From Harmothoe impar (taxonomy: Eukaryota > Annelida > Polychaeta > Phyllodocida > Polynoidae), in NCBI GenBank assembly GCA_947462335.1, contig OX381704.1:29287955-29351954 (forward strand): a stretch of 64,000 nucleotides of DNA. Reading direction: 5' to 3'. This document shows positions 34,471 through 46,972 of the stretch, one piece after another (the first letter of the stretch is position 1; each line of letters begins with the position of its first letter). The notes under the pieces are model-generated. The model saw only the letters and a list, made by a program, of their open reading frames with translations. It was not told where the DNA came from and made no database searches. The position numbers and the translations under genes were made by a program.

Positions 34471-35479
34471 CTGGCGGAGTTACCAAACTAACAATGGGTA
34501 TGGTGGTTATGACACTTTTAGCCAGATTTTAATCCATTTTCAACTGTGTTTTTCTGTGTATGTTAACGTGTACTGAAGCCTCCTCCAGTAGTTGGAGGCC
34601 TGCCAAAACCCCAGACCCCCAACCCCAGCCACTGCCAGCATGCTCACTAGCAGGCTTAGGTAAATACTATGTTACCTTTAAGCCTTTTATGTGCTAGTAC
34701 AATGAGCTCCCACACTATGATTTGGATTTCAACATAACTCTGTAACGGTGAATGGCCCATACATTATATACATGACGGGGCCCGGAGGACCACACAGCCA
34801 ACCCACATATGCAATATACAGCAATAGTTGAAGGATTTACAGGCAGGTAACCTGGAGCCTGGAGTAGAACCCTCTGTGTACGGCACCTCTGCTACACAAA
34901 CCCTTACTCCAGACCTGTGTATATTCATGCCTTACTGGGCCACAGTGGGTGCTGCAGCCCCCCCCCCCCCTCACCCTACTCACCTCCAGTACTCGATTGG
35001 ATTTTAGTCTAAGGAATGTGACTATAGTCTGTAAAGCAGGTAGTGGCCATAGGGGAGTCTGTATGCTTTTAATAAGAACTTTGCTAAAAATTGGACTGTT
35101 TGGACATTGAACTTTGTGAAGATTGGACTGTTTGTACATCGAACTTTGTAAGCCTTCAAGAAATAGACATTAGAGCACAGTGATATTTGGAGTTTATGCA
35201 GTATAGCACAATGGTTGAATAGTGATATATCATACCCAGGCAAGGCCTGTGAACTTCAGTCACCCAAACATTAATGCAGTTTGGCCCGAACATTAATGCA
35301 GCTTTTCCATGGCCCCCTGGTTCTCACCTGAATTGCATATATTTAGACTAGAGCTTAAAGAAAAGACTTAAAGACAACTTTGAACTTTACGGTGAACTGT
35401 ACGGTGCACGGAGTAGACAATAGTCCATAACTTTGCCAATCTTCCCAATTAGGTTCAACAAGCAATAGAGCCAGCTATC
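34471..35479 (+). other. Long untranslated leader before gag, copy 1
   Basis: About 1 kb between LTR1 and gag. It starts with the candidate primer-binding site, contains a C tract (34960-34971) whose length differs between copies, and two related TTTGGACATTGAACTTTGTGA-type blocks at about 35090 and 35125. No open frame is supported, so it may hold packaging signals (inference). Confidence 0.6.
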
Positions 35480-36559
35480 ATGGCGGAACCCCAGGCCAAC
35501 GTGCAACAGGAACAGCAACGAATGCGGCACATCGACGCAGCGCGCCGGGTTTACAAGTCCCTTAACCCAGGTCCCTTCCCTTTGAAAAATGAACTCATGG
35601 TTTTCCCGTGGGTACGGAACTATGAAACATACATAGAAAAGGTTTATGGTGTGGAGAATCTAGATGCCTCCAAACTAGCTCAGCTATCTGCTCACCTTAG
35701 TCCCGAGATATATGCATTTGTTGAGGGAATTGATAATTGGCAGAACGCTAGAACAAATATTATCAACTTGGCGGGGCCTAGTTCAGAAAAGGTCCACGCT
35801 TTAATTCGCAATCTTGCTCAGAAACCAGATGAGGATGCCAATCAGTTTTGTAAGAGAACATTAAAGGTGTGCTCTGAAGTCGGGAGGTCTCGACCAGCTG
35901 ATGTGCTCCGCATATATAGAGATGGTCTGCTTGGCTCGGTAAGAGATAAACTCAACCTGCAAGCATATAATGACCTCACCGGTCTCACAGCAGCATCACA
36001 GACCGCGTATCAAAGCTTCCGCACTGGCTTAGAGAACACAGAGAGACTAAACGCATTAGAGTCGCACATCAAGAGTGTTAGCAATAAAATTGACAATGGT
36101 GTAAGTCAAATCACCGATAAGATAATATCCGTTCTTAAGGTCACTGAGAACTCATCACCCGCAGCAGAGTCAATTCATATTCAGTCAGTGCATCAGCAGC
36201 CTAATACATTTGCATCCCTCCACACATCTATGGGCCCTCATGAGATGGGATGGAGCCAGCCGCCACAGGTACAGTGCTGGGAGTGTGGGGGAGACCATTA
36301 TGAAGCAGGGTGTCCAATGCTACCACCATCTAGAAGATGGGACAATGAGGGCTACGAAGAAGATAACAGGAGCTATTGGGATGGAGAGTATAATGATTAT
36401 GACCCCGTCAGCTGGCCAGACTCACTTGGAGGGTCTGATGGCCTGGTCTATCAGTGTGATGAATCCCATCAGGCCAGCAGCATCTCCCGTGAAGATATGA
36501 TGGACATGGCTCATCGTTTGTTGGACATGGCCACAGCCCCGGCCTACCCGACAAACTAA
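35480..36559 (+). CDS. gag: Retrotransposon Gag, copy 1
   Basis: 359 aa, intact, ATG in context ATCATGG. An N-terminal Gln-rich tip precedes an alpha-helical capsid-like region (about residues 30-190) whose spacing of the motifs FCKRTLKVCSEV and LRIYRDGLLGSVRDKL resembles Gypsy-type Gag capsids. A likely coiled-coil helix covers about 190-222. One zinc knuckle follows, C266-x2-C269-x3-H273-x4-C278, one residue shorter than the usual CX2CX4HX4C. The C-terminal part is strongly acidic (about 288-330). Role by family: forms the particle and binds element RNA. No pol is fused or in overlapping frame, so particle assembly would be its only product here. Identical amino-acid sequence in all three copies. 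Confidence 0.9.
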   Translation: MAEPQANVQQEQQRMRHIDAARRVYKSLNPGPFPLKNELMVFPWVRNYETYIEKVYGVENLDASKLAQLSAHLSPEIYAFVEGIDNWQNARTNIINLAGPSSEKVHALIRNLAQKPDEDANQFCKRTLKVCSEVGRSRPADVLRIYRDGLLGSVRDKLNLQAYNDLTGLTAASQTAYQSFRTGLENTERLNALESHIKSVSNKIDNGVSQITDKIISVLKVTENSSPAAESIHIQSVHQQPNTFASLHTSMGPHEMGWSQPPQVQCWECGGDHYEAGCPMLPPSRRWDNEGYEEDNRSYWDGEYNDYDPVSWPDSLGGSDGLVYQCDESHQASSISREDMMDMAHRLLDMATAPAYPTN

Positions 36560-36567
36560 ACATGTAG

Positions 36568-36852
36568 CTTTTACTTAAGGTGGGCTGCCAACAGGTGCAG
36601 TCATGGTGCAGCTTGGTTCAGACGTATCATGGTGCAACAACGAGGGCCGAGAAGGATGCTCTCATCGTGCGGGTCAGTGGCAAGCAGTTCAAAACATTGG
36701 TCAACGTGGCAATTAATGCGTGTGCAATGAGCGGAGCTGCCCACAGGCCCTTAAGCATGAAAGCGGCTTGGGCTACAGCTGCCGCACCACGGAGGACCAA
36801 ACGCGGCAGCTTCCACTATGTGGGATTGATCTCTCAAAATTTCAGGGCATAA
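36568..36852 (+). pseudogene. Possible protease scrap after gag, copy 1
   Basis: Open frame just after gag, in the -1 frame relative to it, bounded by TAG at 36565 and TAA at 36850. The stretch ALIVRVSGKQFKTLV has the look of the strand before the active site of retroviral-type aspartic proteases. Where D-T/S-G should follow, the frame reads N-V-A, so a catalytic residue is missing. The rest has no recognisable protease features. This is an inference from a short stretch and may be chance. Confidence 0.3.
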
Positions 36853-38073
36853 GTATACTATCTTGTTTGATGTTTTGGTAAATCTCTTTAATGATTTGAT
36901 GTTGGGCGGATCATTTTCACAAAGTTTATTAATGAATTCTGGTTTTGCAGGTTCAGGATGGTTAATAGGACGGTTCCAGGTTATCGTCTTTTATTGGTAG
37001 TCAGCATCCTGAGAGTATAACGCCAGGTACCTTTTCGTTATTGCGCCAGTTAAAGATGGCAATTGAGGGGGAATAAATACCTTATTGTAGGTTTTGTTAG
37101 GTATTTTCAGATTTTGTATGTGGAATGGTCATGATGGTCATATTTGATATGATTGCCATGGCTATTGCAATGGATATTTTGGTCAAAATCACACAGAAAA
37201 TAATGGGAAATATTAGTACCATCTTTTGATTCTTGAATAGCTCTCTAAAGTAGGTTTTCACAAAAAAAATCATATTGTCCTACATTATTTCTAATTTTTA
37301 CATGGAAAATCGATTAAATATGGGTCAAAATTGGGTTAATTGTCCCTCAAGCTCACAAGCCAACCATAGAATGGAAAGTACTACCAGAGGCAAATGATTC
37401 AGGCTCCCGGAGACAATATTCCAAATAGTGAGATTCCAAAAAAATCTAGGGTTCAAGGCAATCTTTGAGAAAAAGGCACGGCCCTCAAGGTCGGCCAAAG
37501 ATCGGCCGAAAATTCGCATAAGTGCGCAATCGGTGAAGGAAGACTTAATCAAACAGTGGCATGGTAAGCAAATTCATAGGAACTTAGAATAAAGACCAAA
37601 AATAATATAAAGTGGCACGACAGTAGAAGCCTGAGGTGAATTTTGGTCGAGTTTTCTGATGGTAAATGGCATGTCTTACAGTATGAAAAAGAAGAGACAC
37701 AAAATCCAGTTTTAAATTCACAGAGCAGAGGCATATAGGAACTGAGGTAACTGAAATGAAACAGAAATCAGCTGTAATGAAAGTTTTGGATTATTCATGG
37801 TTCAGCTATAATAGACCTTATCGAAGGGTACTAAGGGGCACTTTGTGGATATGTTTTGTTTCATAATAACTGCAGGCAGTAATGACAGTTTGTGGCAGAC
37901 TGGGTCACGAGTTAGTGACGTTAAACAATTGCCTGCAATGATGACGGTCAATAATATGTTGACTGGGTCACTGGGTTGTGACGTTAAGCACATTGGATAA
38001 TGAAGTGGATTGGATTGGAAAAGTGTGCACACATAAGCTTGTTGAAGCCAAAATGAAAACAAAAAATCCTAGG

Positions 38074-38264
38074 TCCATAATCGAGGAATTATGGTGAGTA
38101 TGCTGAAGATAGCATTGAATAAGCACTGTGGCATAGTCCATAATCGAGGAATTATGGTGAGTATGCTGAAGATAGCATTGAATAAGCACTGTGGCATAGT
38201 CCATAATCAAGGGAATTATGGGGAATATGCTGAAGATAGCATTGAATAAGCACTGTGGTATAAA
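38074..38264. repeat. 63-bp tandem triplicate, copy 1
   Basis: Three head-to-tail 63-bp units starting TCCATAATCGAGGAATTATG, the third slightly changed. Each contains the small palindrome CATAATCGAGGAATTATG. Retained in all three array copies (also 44785-44975 and 51501-51691). Confidence 0.92.
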
Positions 38265-39611
38265 CACTGATGGCCTTTAATTACACTATGTGGCTCATGG
38301 TGCTTACTATGGGTTGACTTGATCACTCAACCCACTGATTCTTTTAGGACTGAAAAAAAAAAGAAAAAAAAAGGGCAAAATATAATGAATGGTGAGATTT
38401 TGGCATTGACACATTTGTTAAATCCATTTTTGAACCCATTTAATACATGTCTCAAAATTAAATAAAGGCCACATAGTAGTAGAAATTTTGGTTATCGGTG
38501 CATGAGCAGTGTTTATATGACAGTGGACTGTCCAGATGAAATGAAAAAGCCTGGTTAGGCTGACTGCATATAGTGTTATATCCACAATTTAGGATTATTT
38601 CTGGAAATCATGGGTTGGAAACAAAATTAACCTCTGTTTAGGTCACCTCAGCTCATCATTTGGCAGGGTGCCTGATGACTCCTGTAGATTCGACGAGGAG
38701 CTTGGGAAGTTGAGATTACTTTAAGGCCTCATGTGAATCTGCTTATTGTAGCTGGATGTGTGTCTTTGTACTTTGCTGTGATTGTGCCATGTTATAATTA
38801 TCAGATTGCCATCTTCAGAGGTTTCTGTCAGCGTTCCCTCCGACAAGTTGGTCATCGAACCCCCCCCCCCTTATGTGCAGGAAGAGACAATATGCAGCGA
38901 CTGCATCGGCAGTCATCTCACAGGTATCACAACGGTTTGTATTGAGCAGTTTATGGCCCTGGGTAGGTGACCCTTAGTGCTAGACCCTACATCACTGTAA
39001 GTTTGAATGAAAACAAATGGTGAGTATGGACAATTGTATCTTTAGGGCCTATGTTTTTGGTTAGTAAGGTTAGGGTTCAGGATTGGAATAGGTTGTTTAG
39101 TTACTTACTATAGTTATTAATATACATAGGGATATGTATTTTGTTAGCGCAGCTGTTAGAGAAACAAAGTTCCTAGCTATGACAGAAAGTTATTTAGTAA
39201 TGCTAGAAGATCAAAGAAACATGGAAGAAAGTTAAGAAAAAAAAAAATAAAATAATAATAATAAAGAAAGAAAATTTGATAAATATTAATAATAAAAAAA
39301 AAGTAAAAAATAAAAAAATAAAATAAAAAAAAAGTTATTGATCAGGGATCAATTGTGAATATAAATGCTCAGCCCATTATCCATCATGAAAGAGTCTAAA
39401 TTTCAAAAATAATGCCCTGCCAGAAATAATAGTATGATAAATAACATAGATATTACATATCAATGTCAAACTAATCAATTTCCCCGACACCCCTTCTATT
39501 CCCACCGAGGCCACCATGTGTCAGCCGCAAGAAACAATGCGGCGCCATGGAGGGGAGCGTTCGAGTCTGAGTCAACCTGGGTGGGAGATGACCCACAGTA
39601 AAGGATGTTGG

Positions 39612-39696
39612 TCAACATCCGGGCTACTTCAACATCCGGGCTACATCAACATCCAGGCTGCCTCAACATCCGGGCCACATCAACATCCAGGCTATC
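39612..39696. repeat. 17-bp tandem repeat, five units, copy 1
   Basis: Five units of TCAACATCCGGGCTACA type. Also at 46326-46410 and 53042-53126. Confidence 0.92.
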
Positions 39697-40258
39697 TCAA
39701 CAGAGGTAGCAAATAATCAACCCTGAAGTGCACAAAGGGACAATGCGCTACTGTGACTGCTTTAGCAAGCAGTGTAAGAGACTCATTTCTTTATGACCAT
39801 CATGTGGGCTGCCATACATTATGAACAGTTTAAGCTCCTATACCATGGACATTGATACTTGAGGAGGTTATTAAGACTCAGAGGTCTCCTATAGCAATGA
39901 CAGCCAATTATATCCCACCAAAAGAGTCACAAACTGTACAACCAGATGAAGAGGATCCACACTTAATATTGACATTATATAACATTATATAACCCATAGT
40001 CTAGAAGATGTTGGAGACATACTTCTATGTCTCAAAGGATAATTATAGATACATTTCCTCATGACAATGACATGAACTGAAGTATCACTAAGTCTGGATG
40101 ATTCTCTGATACAACTCATAAACTCTGTAAGGTTTAGTCAATTATGATATTATGTACAACAATAAAAGAATATTAGAGGTATCATATGACACATAAGGTA
40201 CTATGACACTCAGCAGTTTAGTCGAGCAGTGGAGTCTCGAAACTAGAGAAGGAGGTCG

Positions 40259-41181
40259 TGTGAGATAATTGGTTAATAATCTTACACATCTGCTTGTCTG
40301 ATACCAGTTCATAATTGCCTCAATAATGTACAACTTAACTGGTTATTAATCACTGAGTTTACGGTACACACTTGTGTGTGTTGGGGATTTACTCTGGCCT
40401 GGTCCTGGGCCAAGAACGTAGGGTATTGTTACCCAGCATGGTGCCTTGGGATCATGGGCCTACTCGTAATGCCGTACATAGTTCCACGTCGCAATTCCCC
40501 TTGCCAACGCCTGCTCACACGTTGTCTATTAACCAATGACCGAAGGCCACATTGCACCACCCGGTCACTCCATCGAGACGGGGCATATAAAACAGGCCGT
40601 GCCTGCTAACAGAAGGAGAGACGGGGAGGCGACACCACGGAGCGAGACGGACACCAGGAGCCGTACAAAGGGAGAGCTGGGCAGTGAGGGCCTGGCAGGA
40701 CGACATGTGGCTGGAGCAGCGGCAGGTGGACATGTGACTGGGGCAGGAGACATGTGGCTGAAGGTGCAGGGTCAGCCCTATGGGTGAACCACCTTAACAT
40801 TACACACAGGTTTGGATTTAAGGCTCAGTGTCACTATTTGTATATATTCACATATATATATCTACATGTAACCACCATACCTATTTGTCTCTAAACTGGA
40901 GACTTGTATAATAAAACAGTACCTCTCAGCAAGTGAGTTTGATTGACCTTGAAGTGAGACTTATACATTGAAGCCTCGAATGGCAATATATTCATAGTGA
41001 CCATAAACCCTAGCACGCATATTTACAACTGACTCAATGCCTCGAATGGCACTGCTAGAATCTAACTGGACTCTATTAACCATTTATCAATAGGCTCATA
41101 GACAAATCAAGGTCACATACATTACTGTGCAGGAACATATTCACTTACACACCTCACACAAGAGAAGCTTATATTTTCACA
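40259..41181 (+). repeat. LTR2
   Basis: 923 bp; serves as 3' LTR of copy 1 and 5' LTR of copy 2, with no target duplication at its edges. Confidence 0.95.
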
Positions 41182-42190
41182 CTGGCGGAGTTACCAAACT
41201 AACAATGGGTATGGTGGTTATGACACTTTTAGCCAGATTTTAATCCATTTTCAACTGTGTTTTTCTGTGTATGTTAACGTGTACTGAAGCCTCCTCCAGT
41301 AGTTGGAGGCCTGCCAAAACCCCAGACCCCCAACCCCAGCCACTGCCAGCATGCTCACTAGCAGGCTTAGGTAAATACTATGTTACCTTTAAGCCTTTTA
41401 TGTGCTAGTACAATGAGCTCCCACACTATGATTTGGATTTCAACATAACTCTGTAACGGTGAATGGCCCATACATTATATACATGACGGGGCCCGGAGGA
41501 CCACACAGCCAACCCACATATGCAATATACAGCAATAGTTGAAGGATTTACAGGCAGGTAACCTGGAGCCTGGAGTAGAACCCTCTGTGTACGGCACCTC
41601 TGCTACACAAACCCTTACTCCAGACCTGTGTATATTCATGCCTTACTGGGCCACAGTGGGTGCTGCAGCCCCCCCCCCCCCTCACCCTACTCACCTCCAG
41701 TACTCGATTGGATTTTAGTCTAAGGAATGTGACTATAGTCTGTAAAGCAGGTAGTGGCCATAGGGGAGTCTGTATGCTTTTAATAAGAACTTTGCTAAAA
41801 ATTGGACTGTTTGGACATTGAACTTTGTGAAGATTGGACTGTTTGTACATCGAACTTTGTAAGCCTTCAAGAAATAGACATTAGAGCACAGTGATATTTG
41901 GAGTTTATGCAGTATAGCACAATGGTTGAATAGTGATATATCATACCCAGGCAAGGCCTGTGAACTTCAGTCACCCAAACATTAATGCAGTTTGGCCCGA
42001 ACATTAATGCAGCTTTTCCATGGCCCCCTGGTTCTCACCTGAATTGCATATATTTAGACTAGAGCTTAAAGAAAAGACTTAAAGACAACTTTGAACTTTA
42101 CGGTGAACTGTACGGTGCACGGAGTAGACAATAGTCCATAACTTTGCCAATCTTCCCAATTAGGTTCAACAAGCAATAGAGCCAGCTATC

Positions 42191-43270
42191 ATGGCGGAAC
42201 CCCAGGCCAACGTGCAACAGGAACAGCAACGAATGCGGCACATCGACGCAGCGCGCCGGGTTTACAAGTCCCTTAACCCAGGTCCCTTCCCTTTGAAAAA
42301 TGAACTCATGGTTTTCCCGTGGGTACGGAACTATGAAACATACATAGAAAAGGTTTATGGTGTGGAGAATCTAGATGCCTCCAAACTAGCTCAGCTATCT
42401 GCTCACCTTAGTCCCGAGATATATGCATTTGTTGAGGGAATTGATAATTGGCAGAACGCTAGAACAAATATTATCAACTTGGCGGGGCCTAGTTCAGAAA
42501 AGGTCCACGCTTTAATTCGCAATCTTGCTCAGAAACCAGATGAGGATGCCAATCAGTTTTGTAAGAGAACATTAAAGGTGTGCTCTGAAGTCGGGAGGTC
42601 TCGACCAGCTGATGTGCTCCGCATATATAGAGATGGTCTGCTTGGCTCGGTAAGAGATAAACTCAACCTGCAAGCATATAATGACCTCACCGGTCTCACA
42701 GCAGCATCACAGACCGCGTATCAAAGCTTCCGCACTGGCTTAGAGAACACAGAGAGACTAAACGCATTAGAGTCGCACATCAAGAGTGTTAGCAATAAAA
42801 TTGACAATGGTGTAAGTCAAATCACCGATAAGATAATATCCGTTCTTAAGGTCACTGAGAACTCATCACCCGCAGCAGAGTCAATTCATATTCAGTCAGT
42901 GCATCAGCAGCCTAATACATTTGCATCCCTCCACACATCTATGGGCCCTCATGAGATGGGATGGAGCCAGCCGCCACAGGTACAGTGCTGGGAGTGTGGG
43001 GGAGACCATTATGAAGCAGGGTGTCCAATGCTACCACCATCTAGAAGATGGGACAATGAGGGCTACGAAGAAGATAACAGGAGCTATTGGGATGGAGAGT
43101 ATAATGATTATGACCCCGTCAGCTGGCCAGACTCACTTGGAGGGTCTGATGGCCTGGTCTATCAGTGTGATGAATCCCATCAGGCCAGCAGCATCTCCCG
43201 TGAAGATATGATGGACATGGCTCATCGTTTGTTGGACATGGCCACAGCCCCGGCCTACCCGACAAACTAA
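42191..43270 (+). CDS. gag: Retrotransposon Gag, copy 2
   Basis: Same 359-aa product as copy 1, intact, 6711 bp downstream. The absence of even a single amino-acid change means very recent duplication or continuing sequence homogenisation. Confidence 0.9.
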   Translation: MAEPQANVQQEQQRMRHIDAARRVYKSLNPGPFPLKNELMVFPWVRNYETYIEKVYGVENLDASKLAQLSAHLSPEIYAFVEGIDNWQNARTNIINLAGPSSEKVHALIRNLAQKPDEDANQFCKRTLKVCSEVGRSRPADVLRIYRDGLLGSVRDKLNLQAYNDLTGLTAASQTAYQSFRTGLENTERLNALESHIKSVSNKIDNGVSQITDKIISVLKVTENSSPAAESIHIQSVHQQPNTFASLHTSMGPHEMGWSQPPQVQCWECGGDHYEAGCPMLPPSRRWDNEGYEEDNRSYWDGEYNDYDPVSWPDSLGGSDGLVYQCDESHQASSISREDMMDMAHRLLDMATAPAYPTN

Positions 43271-43278
43271 ACATGTAG

Positions 43279-43563
43279 CTTTTACTTAAGGTGGGCTGCC
43301 AACAGGTGCAGTCATGGTGCAGCTTGGTTCAGACGTATCATGGTGCAACAACGAGGGCCGAGAAGGATGCTCTCATCGTGCGGGTCAGTGGCAAGCAGTT
43401 CAAAACATTGGTCAACGTGGCAATTAATGCGTGTGCAATGAGCGGAGCTGCCCACAGGCCCTTAAGCATGAAAGCGGCTTGGGCTACAGCTGCCGCACCA
43501 CGGAGGACCAAACGCGGCAGCTTCCACTATGTGGGATTGATCTCTCAAAATTTCAGGGCATAA
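43279..43563 (+). pseudogene. Possible protease scrap after gag, copy 2
   Basis: Identical translation to the frame after gag copy 1, again without a catalytic D-T/S-G. Confidence 0.28.
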
Positions 43564-46500
43564 GTATACTATCTTGTTTGATGTTTTGGTAAATCTCTTT
43601 AATGATTTGATGTTGGGCGGATCATTTTCACAAAGTTTATTAATGAATTCTGGTTTTGCAGGTTCAGGATGGTTAATAGGACGGTTCCAGGTTATCGTCT
43701 TTTATTGGTAGTCAGCATCCTGAGAGTATAACGCCAGGTACCTTTTCGTTATTGCGCCAGTTAAAGATGGCAATTGAGGGGGAATAAATACCTTATTGTA
43801 GGTTTTGTTAGGTATTTTCAGATTTTGTATGTGGAATGGTCATGATGGTCATATTTGATATGATTGCCATGGCTATTGCAATGGATATTTTGGTCAAAAT
43901 CACACAGAAAATAATGGGAAATATTAGTACCATCTTTTGATTCTTGAATAGCTCTCTAAAGTAGGTTTTCACAAAAAAAATCATATTGTCCTACATTATT
44001 TCTAATTTTTACATGGAAAATCGATTAAATATGGGTCAAAATTGGGTTAATTGTCCCTCAAGCTCACAAGCCAACCATAGAATGGAAAGTACTACCAGAG
44101 GCAAATGATTCAGGCTCCCGGAGACAATATTCCAAATAGTGAGATTCCAAAAAAATCTAGGGTTCAAGGCAATCTTTGAGAAAAAGGCACGGCCCTCAAG
44201 GTCGGCCAAAGATCGGCCGAAAATTCGCATAAGTGCGCAATCGGTGAAGGAAGACTTAATCAAACAGTGGCATGGTAAGCAAATTCATAGGAACTTAGAA
44301 TAAAGACCAAAAATAATATAAAGTGGCACGACAGTAGAAGCCTGAGGTGAATTTTGGTCGAGTTTTCTGATGGTAAATGGCATGTCTTACAGTATGAAAA
44401 AGAAGAGACACAAAATCCAGTTTTAAATTCACAGAGCAGAGGCATATAGGAACTGAGGTAACTGAAATGAAACAGAAATCAGCTGTAATGAAAGTTTTGG
44501 ATTATTCATGGTTCAGCTATAATAGACCTTATCGAAGGGTACTAAGGGGCACTTTGTGGATATGTTTTGTTTCATAATAACTGCAGGCAGTAATGACAGT
44601 TTGTGGCAGACTGGGTCACGAGTTAGTGACGTTAAACAATTGCCTGCAATGATGACGGTCAATAATATGTTGACTGGGTCACTGGGTTGTGACGTTAAGC
44701 ACATTGGATAATGAAGTGGATTGGATTGGAAAAGTGTGCACACATAAGCTTGTTGAAGCCAAAATGAAAACAAAAAATCCTAGGTCCATAATCGAGGAAT
44801 TATGGTGAGTATGCTGAAGATAGCATTGAATAAGCACTGTGGCATAGTCCATAATCGAGGAATTATGGTGAGTATGCTGAAGATAGCATTGAATAAGCAC
44901 TGTGGCATAGTCCATAATCAAGGGAATTATGGGGAATATGCTGAAGATAGCATTGAATAAGCACTGTGGTATAAACACTGATGGCCTTTAATTACACTAT
45001 GTGGCTCATGGTGCTTACTATGGGTTGACTTGATCACTCAACCCACTGATTCTTTTAGGACTGAAAAAAAAAAAAAAAAAAAAGGGCAAAATATAATGAA
45101 TGGTGAGATTTTGGCATTGACACATTTGTTAAATCCATTTTTGAACCCATTTAATACATGTCTCAAAATTAAATAAAGGCCACATAGTAGTAGAAATTTT
45201 GGTTATCGGTGCATGAGCAGTGTTTATATGACAGTGGACTGTCCAGATGAAATGAAAAAGCCTGGTTAGGCTGACTGCATATAGTGTTATATCCACAATT
45301 TAGGATTATTTCTGGAAATCATGGGTTGGAAACAAAATTAACCTCTGTTTAGGTCACCTCAGCTCATCATTTGGCAGGGTGCCTGATGACTCCTGTAGAT
45401 TCGACGAGGAGCTTGGGAAGTTGAGATTACTTTAAGGCCTCATGTGAATCTGCTTATTGTAGCTGGATGTGTGTCTTTGTACTTTGCTGTGATTGTGCCA
45501 TGTTATAATTATCAGATTGCCATCTTCAGAGGTTTCTGTCAGCGTTCCCTCCGACAAGTTGGTCATCGAACCCCCCCCCCCTTATGTGCAGGAAGAGACA
45601 ATATGCAGCGACTGCATCGGCAGTCATCTCACAGGTATCACAACGGTTTGTATTGAGCAGTTTATGGCCCTGGGTAGGTGACCCTTAGTGCTAGACCCTA
45701 CATCACTGTAAGTTTGAATGAAAACAAATGGTGAGTATGGACAATTGTATCTTTAGGGCCTATGTTTTTGGTTAGTAAGGTTAGGGTTCAGGATTGGAAT
45801 AGGTTGTTTAGTTACTTACTATAGTTATTAATATACATAGGGATATGTATTTTGTTAGCGCAGCTGTTAGAGAAACAAAGTTCCTAGCTATGACAGAAAG
45901 TTATTTAGTAATGCTAGAAGATCAAAGAAACATGGAAGAAAGTTAAGAAAAAAAAAATAATAATAATAATAATAATAAAGAAAGAAAATTTGATAAATAT
46001 TAATAATAAAAAAAAATTAAAAAAAAAAATAAATAAATAAAAAAAAAGTTATTGATCAGGGATCAATTGTGAATATAAATGCTCAGCCCATTATCCATCA
46101 TGAAAGAGTCTAAATTTCAAAAATAATGCCCTGCCAGAAATAATAGTATGATAAATAACATAGATATTACATATCAATGTCAAACTAATCAATTTCCCCG
46201 ACACCCCTTCTATTCCCACCGAGGCCACCATGTGTCAGCCGCAAGAAACAATGCGGCGCCATGGAGGGGAGCGTTCGAGTCTGAGTCAACCTGGGTGGGA
46301 GATGACCCACAGTAAAGGATGTTGGTCAACATCCGGGCTACTTCAACATCCGGGCTACATCAACATCCAGGCTGCCTCAACATCCGGGCCACATCAACAT
46401 CCAGGCTATCTCAACAGAGGTAGCAAATAATCAACCCTGAAGTGCACAAAGGGACAATGCGCTACTGTGACTGCTTTAGCAAGCAGTGTAAGAGACTCAT

Positions 46501-46972
46501 TTCTTTATGACCATCATGTGGGCTGCCATACATTATGAACAGTTTAAGCTCCTATACCATGGACATTGATACTTGAGGAGGTTATTAAGACTCAGAGGTC
46601 TCCTATAGCAATGACAGCCAATTATATCCCACCAAAAGAGTCACAAACTGTACAACCAGATGAAGAGGATCCACACTTAATATTGACATTATATAACATT
46701 ATATAACCCATAGTCTAGAAGATGTTGGAGACATACTTCTATGTCTCAAAGGATAATTATAGATACATTTCCTCATGACAATGACATGAACTGAAGTATC
46801 ACTAAGTCTGGATGATTCTCTGATACAACTCATAAACTCTGTAAGGTTTAGTCAATTATGATATTATGTACAACAATAAAAGAATATTAGAGGTATCATA
46901 TGACACATAAGGTACTATGACACTCAGCAGTTTAGTCGAGCAGTGGAGTCTCGAAACTAGAGAAGGAGGTCG
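43564..46972 (+). other. Non-coding region where pol would be, copy 2
   Basis: As in copy 1. The A tract at 45065-45083 is an uninterrupted run here where copy 1 has a G within it, and the AAT tract near 45955 is longer. Confidence 0.75.

Larger units (their letters stand above)
36853..40258 (+). other. Non-coding region where pol would be, copy 1
   Basis: 3.4 kb with no frame longer than about 100 codons and no reverse transcriptase, RNase H or integrase motif. It contains a 63-bp triplicate (38074-38264), poly(A) and AAT tracts (38346-38372, 39236-39334) that differ between copies, and a 17-bp five-fold repeat (39612-39696). Confidence 0.75.

Noticed and set aside
37325..38267. Minus-strand frames in the pol-less region
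   Set aside because: They arise from repeats and A+T-rich DNA, have no motifs, and are repeated only with the array.
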